Positions 49,126 through 61,100 of a stretch of 64,000 nucleotides of DNA are shown here, piece after piece (positions within the stretch are counted from its first letter, which is position 1; every line of letters begins with the position of its first letter). The translations under genes were made by a program, and so were the position numbers. The stretch is from Gavia stellata (taxonomy: Eukaryota > Chordata > Aves > Gaviiformes > Gaviidae). The notes beneath the pieces are model-generated. The model had not been told where the DNA came from. It saw only the letters and a list, made by a program, of their open reading frames with translations, and searched no databases. The DNA is taken from contig NC_082604.1 of assembly GCF_030936135.1 (NCBI RefSeq), positions 7,509,001-7,573,000 on the forward strand, given 5' to 3'.

Positions 49126-52100
49126 CTAGGAAGAGAAAATAATTAAAAAATACAACTTTTACATAGGACACATGCATTACACATTCATGTGTATGTCCAG
49201 CTTAATTTGAATCCACAATCTTCTATCAAATTAGATTGGGTAGCTTGTACATATTTTAGCCTATTTTTAATCCTAAAAGAAACCAGCTGGTTTGGGTTTG
49301 TTTTCTGGTGAAAGGTGGAGTAAGATAAGTTATGAATCTGCATGTTGATGACTGGTAGTTCAAACCTACAAACCAGAAATGAGCTGAAAGCCCACTCTAG
49401 CAACACAATGATCATGGCTAGAAAAGGACAGGTAGTTGTGTACAGAAGATTTGATCTAGGTCTATAAATCACAGCACAGCAGTGAGTTTTGACTGAACTT
49501 GACCATACTGGGGGCCTAATGCTGTCTACTGTTCCTTTGTGTTCCATAAGAACTTTTCAAAAATCCCTACTTGCTAGTCATTGGATCATCGTGAACTGTG
49601 CATAAGCAGATGCAATGACATTTACAACTTGGGCACTGGTTTGTGAGGCCTACTGTGGTTTACCTAATCTCACCAAAGATGCAATTTAATCTTCTCCATT
49701 ACTGAAACTATTTAAGTTAGACCTGAGAAATACACACAGTATGTGTTGGGATGTGTGGAGGTGTTGACTGGTTTTGGTGAAAGAAGAAAAAGGGGTGGAA
49801 CTTCTTAAGGGACATAAAAACAAAGGTTACATATGACCTAGTAGAAGAGATGTACTTTCTATTTCAAGGTAAGACTTTTAATAAAGCTGTCAGAATATTT
49901 CGAGGAAACAGGAGGCAGAGTTTCCTGGGAAGTTATGCACATTTTCTTATGAGGGACTTTGATAAAAAGACATATTAAAAAAACCTTACACTGAGTCAAT
50001 AACCTTATTGGCATATGTTGCTAGTTCCTAGTAAGAGAAAGTGCTTCATGATGAACTGATGAAACAAGCAGATTGATACAGTGATTTTAGTTAGGACCTG
50101 TTTTGTTCACTTCTATATGGGTAACCTGGAAGAAGGAGTGTGCAATAAGGGCTAAGAGGTCTGCTGACAGTGACAAAAACCTAGAGAGCGGAAGCAATCA
50201 ATATAATAGAAAAGGGCAATAAAACTCAAAAGGAAATGCAGAATGGTCAAATAAGTCACTCACATAAAATAGAATCCAAGGAGGAAAAAGTACTACAAAG
50301 TACAGACCGTAGAATGAAATGGAGAAAATAGGAGGCGATAAACTACCGAAGGATGTGGTATTACTCTCTACAGAACTGTGGAAAGAATTAAATTACCACT
50401 TGACTCATTGTGTAAAGTTCAGTAGGATCATAAAGCTATCGAAGTATCAATTTTTTAGAGGTAACTGCCCATTGTCTCAAAGGACTCTCAAGAGTACGGG
50501 ACCTAGTAATCTTAGCTGGTCAAAAATAAGATACTAAATGGGACTCTTTTACTATATGTTTAATGGAGAGAGTTACATTAACAAGGATTCAGAGAAATAA
50601 AGAGGACATCTTTTGAAGTTCATGAAATACAAAAAGTGGTAAAATTGAAATATTGGGGACTAGCCTCTAAAATACTTGGTTGCTTCCTTTGCATGAAGTA
50701 ACTTTGTACTGACTGTTGTGTACATGAGAGGCAGATTGTGATAAATTGTACAATTGCCAATGAATGCATGGATGCCTGCATGAGCTGGCAGGTATGATAC
50801 AGAACTTTTCAGAGCCTTCTGAAAAAGCAGCCTCAGATCAGTCAGGTTACCTTGGGGTACCTAAAGTGGCACTAGAAACATATGTTTGAGCAAATGAATC
50901 TGAATTTATGACTTCTAAAATCAAACTCTTGACAGGGTAAAGTATAGAAAGTGGTCTGGCCTGGAGGTCCATGGCTAGGTTGTATGGCTAGAGTGTAATC
51001 AGAGTAAGGATAGCAGAAATCAGGGCTAAAGAAATTGGTGTCAGGGACAGGAAATGGGAAGAGATAATGACTGCGGAGCTGGCAAGGGACAGAAACCGGG
51101 ATGCCAATACAAAGAAATCCAAGAGCAACTACTGCTATTGCTTCATATATATACAGATGAGTGCACATATGTGTATGATTGAGTGCAGCAAGGTTTAAGT
51201 TGAACTTCTAGGCCAGACATTGTATGGCGAATTGCAACCTGTTTGCCAGCAGAGAATCTGAAAGAGCTGATGCCTCGTGTCATGGCACCAACTGTTGTAA
51301 AGCTGGGAGGTAGTGTAGAAATACTGTAGTTGTCTGTGTATAGATAGAGGGAATATGTATACACAGAAAATTCTGGTGTCTCCTTTTTATTGCTTCCCCG
51401 CTACTTTCAGTAAGCCCATGATCTCAGCTATAAAATAATCACTTACACAGTAACTTTCTCCCTACGTGCATTATATCAAGTATGTAGTCCAGATGGTAAG
51501 ATCTGTCATATACATTCCTTTCCCGAACTGGTTTCTGGGACTTCCAGTATACTTCCTGAAAATTGTGTTTAGTAATAAGGTGTGGAGGAATGGCTTAGTA
51601 ACGAGGGACACGATCTGATTCTCATGAGCAACCCAGTCTCTTATGAGGGGAAAGGCTCAGAGGAAACCGTTAACTGTCCTTGAAAGCCTGTTGTGATAAG
51701 AGACAGTGGAATGGTAAACAAGAAGAAGGAGCTACATCCAAGAAGAGGAGAAGTGCTCTTGTGCGTGCACAAGAGCACTGTACCAATCACACTCACCGCC
51801 TTGGCGTATGAACAGAGGCTGTAAGCCAATCATACAACTGTTGTGGACGCATTTTCTTGGCATCTGTCTATATATACTCTGTAAGCTTGAATACAGGGGA
51901 GAACGACTATACTCATATTGAGATTTCATCATTACTCCGGGTCCGTCTGCCACTCCAACAATAAGGGGTTTGGGGTACTTTTGCAAAGATTTCGTAACTC
52001 TGCTACTGATTTGAATATTTAGAGAACATCCATTTAGACTGTTGAATGCTAATAGTACTGAACAGCGAACAGAAATGGAGGCTGGATTTTATTATCTCAG

Positions 52101-55100
52101 CAGGAAGACTGCCTTTTACCCACATTGATGAGAGAGTGAGGATGCTATAAAGAGCTATGTGAGAAAAGAATAGGCATCTTCTTTCAGGCCCTGTTAACTT
52201 AGAAAGATAAAAATGATGATCTGAAAGAACATGACATTTCAAAAACTTAATTGCTGTTTTAGTTCTGTAGGCTATAACACAGTCTGGTCTGTAATTATTT
52301 TAAAAGAACAATGGTGTATTTTCCCCTTACGGCTTATTGTTGGATGCATAATTTCACCAGCTCCCATACTGAGTATTTCACAGACTGTATGAAGGACATT
52401 CTGTTGAATGTCTTCTTCAGTGTAAACATTTCAAACTGGTACGTCTGGACAGACAGTCAACACAGAAAGAGTACTGCTTTGAAATCAGGCAGTCTTTGTA
52501 AGGGACATAAAAGCATAATGGCTCCAAATGAAATTGTTGCTTTAGAAACAAGTCAAATGCTGCACCAATACATAATTATGTCAAAGTAAGGCAAGATAAC
52601 ACAGCACACACAGCTGTGTTATAACAGCATTGCATCTAGCCATTTTAATAGAGTGGCATTCAAAACCTGTTGCATGATCTTACCAGGTGCATTTCATCTC
52701 CTTCAATCCACTGGGTCCAACCACGACCTTCTTTTTCTCCATTCTGTACACAAAGAAGCTTATCTCCATCCCAAGATACAGTGGTCTAACAAAATAAACA
52801 TGTTCAGTGTTACTGTAGTATTCTCTGATATTATGATTAGTTTCCTTAAAACAAAACTTCTAATATAATGAATGATTAATGTATCTCATAAGAAGAATAA
52901 TTGTAGAGTGTTGTAACACTTAGGATATTTACAGAAGAAATGAGCTTAAATAGAAAGTTGCTGCCCAACTGCCTGTCAAAACCTGGAAGGATGAGATAAA
53001 GCCATTTAAATGCAAGAAAAAGATACCATAAAAATCATTATGTAGACGTGCACTCCTCTCTCCCTGCTGACAAATACAGCAGCAGAAGGGATGTGCAGCC
53101 TAACACTGTGTTTGCAAAAGGAGCTGAAAACTTGAGATTCAGTTTGTTCTTTCCACCATGAGAAGGATTCCCCAGCTGCTGTACCTGAAAAAAGTACCCA
53201 CCTACTGGCAGCTATGGATGAACAAGGCTTTTAAATCCTAAGCTGTTTTTTCCCCCATGTCTTAATCTGCCTTCCATCATCGAGCAGAGTGGTTTGGAAG
53301 TATCAGCAAATTAGTAACTTTGCCAGCATCCTGCTTTGTGTAACTGTAGCTGGAGAACTACTTGAGCCAGGACTGGCAGAATAAGAGTGAGAGTAAGGCA
53401 TTGCAGGATTCAACATAGCACTTTTGTGAATATTGGGGCTGTCCTGAGTAGTTCAGTAGAACTTGATTAATAAAACTACTTAAATGTATGAGGGTGCATC
53501 CTGCAGCTTGTTACTCTGGTTAGCCTTTACTGACAATTTGCATTTCACATCTCCCTAAGATAAAGAGAAGCAATACTCTGTAAAATATTTGAAGAGGGAA
53601 GGGGAAGAGCAGTGACATTTTGTGCTCCATGAGGACAATTTAGCATCAGTATTAGCACATGGCTTTTAAACCAGCTTGTTTGAACTGAATCTGAGGACTA
53701 AATATGGAATTACTGTCTACTTGGTAAAAGTCTTCAGCCACTGCCTGTATGAGTAGTCAAATATGGAGAGAAGATGAATTCTGATCTATCATTAAAGGAA
53801 AACTTACTGCATTCATCCTGTGTAGTTTCTAAGAAAAGAAGTCAGCCTACATTTGTCATTCTGGGAACTAAAACCAGTTCCACATTCAAGAACTCTGCAG
53901 CCCTATTTATTTAATTTGTGTATGCCACAAACAATTAATTCTTAAATGATAATCATGATAGCCACTATCTTTAAACGAGTACTGCCAGCAGTCTCCACCC
54001 CTGGGAAGCATTACACTAAACAAGCATGGAAAATGAATCACTAGAAAGAGTGCCAGCATAGATAATCATAGGCAATCATGGGGTCTCTGAAAGACAAACT
54101 CATCTGTCCTTGCTAAAAATCTCTCCAATTTGGAAAATGCATTCACAAGTTCTTCTGTTCACTCTTATAAAATGACGTATTTAAACCAAGTAGTAGATAA
54201 CATTTTAAAAAAGCCATATCCTTTTAATGTATAAAATTCTCTTCCTTATCTGTTTTGAATCTGTAGACATCCAGCTGGAGATAGAAGATAACAAATAACA
54301 CTAGTCAAAGTGAAAAATGTTTAATTTATAAGTTAATAGATCTAAGAATTTCTGATGATTCTAAAAAATGAATATATCAGAAAATTAACATTATTTCTAC
54401 TGATGACTTGTAGATGTGAGGGATACTGTGGAATGAAGCATTTGTATATGCAGCTTTGCTTAATAAATGCACTTAATTGTATCCATTGAGTATTACCTCA
54501 GCATAGTTTAATCATTAGACTAGCTTAATAGTTAAATTTTGTGGCTTTATATGTGAATTAAAAGGCAATATACCATGATAAAGTAAGATCCAAATTTATT
54601 AGTACTACTAATAATCAAAGTAAGTTGTGGAAGCTATTAGTCTTGATAATATTCACTAGCTTAGTACACCTGAGGGCAGTTGAGAAATGTTTGTAGCAGT
54701 GCAAGGAAATGTTAACTTTTTCAGCCTCCAAGGGTGATTGATATTGTTTAATCTCAGAAAACAACACACTTTTTTCTCTGGCTTTCTTGTTTTTCCAGTC
54801 AAGATTAGATATTGCTTTTGGCAATTTGGTGATAACCACAAAGAATATAATACCACAGACCGTTAACCAAGCTGTTTTATCAGCCAGTTTTCTTGGTTAT
54901 CATCCTCTGCTTCCCTTCGAGAAATATAAATACTGAAGGGATATGAGTAAACCATACAGTTTCTGATTTTTGTACGTGGCTATTTTGCTATGAAGGTTAT
55001 AAAGGACAGAATATATTGCAGGAGAACGTAATGTCCTCTTCTTTGTTAGCAGGATCAACCACTTTATGACAGTAAGATTAATCAGTAGCATTTTTATCTT

Positions 55101-58100
55101 TTCTTTTTTTAGGTCAAACTGTAATGTCAAACTGTAATAATAAAAGACACAACTAATACAGAAGACAGAAACTTCTCTTTTATCTCAGACTGAAGTAAAT
55201 TCTTCCATTCCAATTATCTCTATTGAGACACACATTGAGTATTAGTTGAAGTTGGAGTTGCTATGGCTGTTATATATGCACTGGCTGCTGCTAATAGTCC
55301 ACCCTTTACCAACAGCTAAGATACAGCAATGCTTGCCTTAGAACATTTCCAAATATTTGAGTCAGAACATAATAATAATATTCAAAAAATACCACTGTAG
55401 GGCAAATGTTGGTAAATATAATCTCTTTCATTGTATATAAGAGCAAATATTTATTTTTAAAGATTGGATCATGATATTGCCATTGTATAATTAGAAGTCA
55501 AGCACTAGAAGGCAGTTCTGTATGAACGTTTAGTTGCTGTTGTTTTCCTCTCTTGGCACAACACTTACTATCAAGATAAAGAAATGTTTTACCTTTTGTG
55601 TAAAGCAACTTTTCTTAGAAAAGTAGGCTTTTATAATTAACCTTGTTTGCCACCATTTTGATAATAGCATTATCTAAGGTTTGCCTGATTACAGAGACTG
55701 AGCTACTGTCTCCTCTCTGGAATGACTGAAAATCTTTGCTGGGGTTTGGTGAGCACAGCATCCCCAGGCAGACAGTTCCTATTCTTCATCTTCCTCCACA
55801 AGCAAGAGGAGAAGAAGTAGACAAATTTTGAAGACACTGGAAAGTTGTAGTTTTGTGATGGTAACAGAACCAACTAGATGAAAATGAAGACGATATTTCT
55901 CTAAAAATGAAGGCTCCTGCCTTTTTGAGCATCTTGTACTACCTTTAGGATAAATGGAAGACTTCATTTATTCCTTTCAACTAGATAGTACATAATCTAG
56001 TTCATCATAAGCAAGCTTAAGTTCTGCTTACTTACTACCTGATCATACTTAAACCTAAGATAAATACTTCTTAGGTCAAATGCATATAATTACGTAGGAA
56101 ACTTCAATAGAAAATAGTGATTAATGCGATTAGTCTCTAGTGTGATTAAAAATACTGAAGGGGCACAAGAAAAATTAATGGAGTGAGATAAATAAGAGTG
56201 AGTCTTGCCTCAGTTTAGCTTTTCTCAAAAAGTCTAACCACCAACACTGCACATTTTTTGGATTATATACTCTTTGTTCTTGAGGTGTAATAACAGAATA
56301 GAGCCCCTCTGGGAGGTGAAGAAGCCTTTGAAGCCTGAGAACACAAAAAATGTTCAAATTTTCTTCAGTTTTATGATATGATTTCTGCAGTCTTACACTT
56401 TTTTTGTGTACTTAGATATTGTTCTTTTATTACTTAGCCATTCACATACTTTTGTTAGTCATTTAATCTCTTTGTGTTATGAAGATTTAAATACATGTGC
56501 ATAGCAACACCATCTTCCTGAAAATTAAAGCCAGAAGAAGTGATAATTAAAGTATTCTCGTTACTATTTTCAGTTATGAGACAAGGTAGATTTATTAAAT
56601 GAAATATTTAGTAAAAACAAAGCAAATCTATTAATTATGTATTTGCATTTTCTCTAGTAGCAGTAACAGTAGTGAAGTCTTGTAGAATTACAATAGATAT
56701 TACTTCCAGCTTCTAGTGGCAAGACATATTGAACCACAGCCAGAGATACTGACTTCTGTAATTTACTGAAATGGTCATCAAACTATTTTATCAGAGAACT
56801 TTGCATTTCTCAGTGAGGTCTAAGTGCAAAAACATTTGATGCTGGCTCTGCACAATGTTTCTCATTCCCATGTTGGCTATTCCTAGTGTGCTTGCTTGTG
56901 TCATGTGCTCTGCAGTTGAAGATACATAATGTATTTTACAGGTGAATGAAAGAAAATAACATTTATTTTAAAGTAGTCCATGAACATTTTTTGTTAATGC
57001 TACATAAATTTTCCACACATTGCATTTACAAATATGAATTGCAGCTACCACCTTTCATCAAAAATATGTTATTGATTTCCCATCTGTAGGAGAAACACAG
57101 AAGTACCAGTTCTATTTTTCTTCTACTTCTCTTCAAAGTGTTGTCTCTATATTATGGTGCAGCAAATGACTGCAATGCTCTAAAACTGCATGACACACTC
57201 AGTGCTCCATCTCAATCCAGAAATTCTCTGCTTATGAGAATGACCAGTTATTTTACAACTGTAATTATGATTTAAGATGGATTAAACAATGGAAAGTAAT
57301 TGTTTAGGTCAGATGACACAGGAAAATCCAATTTGAGCTGTGTCCTGATTGTGTTTACAAATAACACCAAAGAAAATATCCTAGAATTTTTGGTCAAACA
57401 TGGCAATATATGCAACAAGATATTTAATAGCTTCTCAAGATAAAGCATTTTCATCTGTACTAAGTATTAAAGTGATATAAAAACCTCTGGTAAGCAGTCT
57501 GCAGGGGAAATTTTCATCAAATGAAGTGCTGATGGAATAAACTAATGTTGGTAACAGACAAAATCTAATGTAACTGTGAAGGGGCATTCTGTAATGTTGT
57601 AGTCACTGCCTATGACCTGTGTAGGAGGCATGCTGCACACTGCGAACAGGAGGGCTACAACCATGTTCAGGGTTTGTCATCTCTCCATTCTGTAACTCCT
57701 TTTATCTCGTCAAATCTGCATCTGGCAGGTTGGTGACAGATAAACTACTGAGAAAACAGCAACAAACCCAACAGAAAAATTAGTGGTAGGATTCCTGGAC
57801 TTTATCTCAAGATCCTGCTGCTGGACAAAGGCTATACCTATTCAGCCATCCTGTAGCTAGTTCGAATGATAAAGTCTATACCAACCTTTCCTTCCCTTTC
57901 TAACTTCACTTCAACCCTGTAGAAGCACTTACAAATCTAACCTCCCATTTCATCATTCCTGTTTTTATCCATGCAGCAATAGAACTCCCAAAGTTAACTC
58001 ATAGGAAATGGTTGGTAGTACAATACAACTCATTTCTCAGCTGTTTGTGGGATTGGCAGATGTGACATCTCTATTAGGTATCTATAGCTACAGGACTCTG

Positions 58101-61100
58101 AAATGTGTTAATGCCATTACAAACTTGCTCAGATTGTTATTGAAAGACAAGCTGGTTATAACGTGGGCATTCTGTACCTGACTGATAAGCTTACTGAAGT
58201 TTGCTGTAAGCAAAAGATGAGACATTTCTAGAAGCAGTATTTTGCTTCTATGATTGTCAGCATCTCCATTGCTAGCAAAGGGGCTTAGAATTGGATTGAC
58301 AAATTTTAGATCAAAGGGTAAGCTGCTGTCAGATTGGATCAGATCTTAAATGTTCAAATTCCTTATTTTGAACCCTTGCTCATAAGAGTAATGAAGGAAA
58401 GCAATGACCAGAGACGTGTTCCAAGGAGTAGGAGAGTAAATGTACCAAAGCTCCAGGCTATGCAGGTGACAATATGTGGGAGGAGGAGTAGAATCAATAT
58501 TTTGGACAGTGCATAATGTTTTATTTCTTAGGAATGGTGAATTTTTTTTTCTTACTGAAATAAAATTGTATACAAATAATACAAAAATAGGAAGACTTGT
58601 ATATATCCTATGCCAGAAAAAAAAGTACAAAACAGCACATCCAATTCACGTTGTGCAAGGATCAGAATAAATTCTAAGACAGTTACTGTTTAAACTAATG
58701 TGTATAATTGATTTATCCTCTGTGTAATTTTAGCAAGATGCAATTGTACATAACTCTAATGGTTTGTCATTCAAAATTGAATTGGGTAAGTCTGGTTATC
58801 AGGTTTTCAGCTGATTCTTTCTGATTGCACTTTCTGCATTCATAACTCTCTGAGCTTTTTAGGATTCACAAAAAGCTGAACTGCTAAGCCCATTGAAAAC
58901 CACCCCCCCTTACAAAGCTTCAGTATGTTACCAGTGAATAACTAGCTCAAAGCTAGATCAGTCTCGGGTTTTAGACATGAATCCAGCACTGCAAAATTTG
59001 AAGTTAATGACATCTTAAATTAGATGGCAAAAGATTCTGGAGATCTCATTTGATAACACTGCGCAAATCTGCTGAGCGTATCACTTACAGGTAATAAGCA
59101 GTAATGCCAAAAGAGCATGCAGGGTGAAACAAGGCAGAAAAAAGGATACAGCTCCTCTTTACTGAGGCACAGAGACTGAAAGAGCCAGAGTTTTAGAGAG
59201 CCTGAGACAGATCCAAGAGTGGACCTCTGTTCTCTGAAGCAGAGGGGTGGGCTGGAGGACTGTTCTTCCTCACATGTGGACAGCAGTTTGTAAAAGGTCA
59301 GAAGCATCAACAGAAGACTACGTGAAGACTACCTCCTTTCAATTAACTGCCCCCCAAACGTCAGAGATTATTCCAATGAGGAGGTGGGAAATTTACAGAA
59401 CTGCAGAGAGAGAGGGCACTAAATGTGAGAGAAGACTAGTATATACACACAGGCAATGACATAAAAACACCTCCCAGCAACAGTCATTCTAGAACAATGC
59501 TTTTTCCAACAAAGTATACGAGAAAATACTTACAAGCCAAAAAGGACAGCATTTGAAGAGGTAAAAGTCCAAAATAGTTGAATCAGAGAAATCAAGTAAA
59601 AACATATTGCTGATCTTGTATCTTACTAGACAGGCACAATTTATTTTGAGTCTTCTCACCTTGTGGGGGATCTCTACTGAAATTCCAAGTATTGGAATGT
59701 TGTTTGTTGGTTGTTGTTTTTCTGGCAGCGAAGTCTTCATTCCCATACCTACTCTAAACTAGATTAACAGCTGTGAATTCCATTTGCGGAACAGAGGAAT
59801 CCTGCCTAAATAGTTAAATAAGCCTCATGAGCCATGTGATTTTATAACAGGGCTTTATTCTGACCTTGCAGCAGTACAAATCAAATTATGTCCAGAACAA
59901 CTAAACTTCATTGCATTTTTCCTGAATACAAACTAGAGAGGAATCAGTTTCACATTAGGCACGCTTGTTATTTAAAACAGAGCCATGATCAGTTTCAAAC
60001 AACTTACCTCCTCTCACTAGGATAGGGCACATGTAACTAGCACTGGTTTGTGTGGCAGAGGATTTGTAAGAAAACAGAATCACCTAAAAACATGGTGCAT
60101 ACAAGAAAGCGACTGTTAAAGGTCAAAAAAAGGACAAACTGAAACTGCTAGGGTTTATCCAGCTCAAGTAACAAACTGTTCCAGGAAGTTCAGACAGGCT
60201 TCCAGGAGTGACCAACTATAAAAATGAAAAAATCCTACCTGCAATGAAGGAGGGGGCCTATACTATCACAGGAGTATCAATTCCTACTGTCAAACCTTCA
60301 ACTTACTTCTAAAATAAGTATCAGCAAAACTTTTTAGCCTTTACTTATCACAGACAGCATCAATTTGGAATTATTGTAGTTACACTCTACCCTGACTGAC
60401 TCAAAGACACGTTTTACAGCTGAAAAGTGAACACAATTTCAGTGAATTATACCCAGGATCTAACCTGTTCACCATGCTAATATTATTTTTACTGATGTTA
60501 CCTCTAGTTAGATGATATATTCTTCATTAAAAGAAAAAATGATCTATACCTATTGGATTAATGACTTCTAAGGTTATTTTTGCTAGTCCCCTGATGATTG
60601 CTCTGCCATATAGATTAATGTTTAATGTGTAATTTGTCTTATCCATGTTACTTTGTACTTCTTATACATTGAGCTACTTGGATAAAACTTACCCAGTGGG
60701 CTGCTCAGTCCACAATATAAATAACAATAATTGAGTCACAATCTCTCCCATTACACAGGTTGACTATTAATGATTAAGCCATTTATGGCATGCAGTTTCA
60801 CAAGCTGTAGATGAGAAAAGGAAGCACCAAGAACGATATTCAACCTTTGCCTTTATGGTGGTTTTATTTGTAACACCACTCAGGGAGTGGTCCAGTTTAT
60901 ATCACCTCCATGACCCTTGCCTCACAAGACTCTTTCTGGACTGTTGGAGTTACTTTGTTGCTTAACAAGGGCAAGTTTTGCCTGACATTATCAGATTTGG
61001 GCTGAGGTGGCTTCAGAAAGACAGCTTCTTGTACTGTTTTGCCTTTGAGAAAACTGAGGTCTCATGCAGAAAAGAAATCTTTAATAAGAAAATTGAACTA

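Larger units (their letters stand above)
49126..52683 (-). other. RBP1 intron 3
   Basis: 3558 nt, GTAAGA...CCTAG. It contains the solo LTR at 51581-51960. A stretch at about 50110-50540 has a faint old-LINE flavour but was not accepted as an element. Confidence 0.9.

Noticed and set aside
50110-50540. Possible ancient CR1/L3-like LINE fragment in RBP1 intron 3
   Set aside because: Only a vague resemblance by wording (A-rich, AATGCAGAATGG-like blocks); no reverse-transcriptase motif or tail could be shown.
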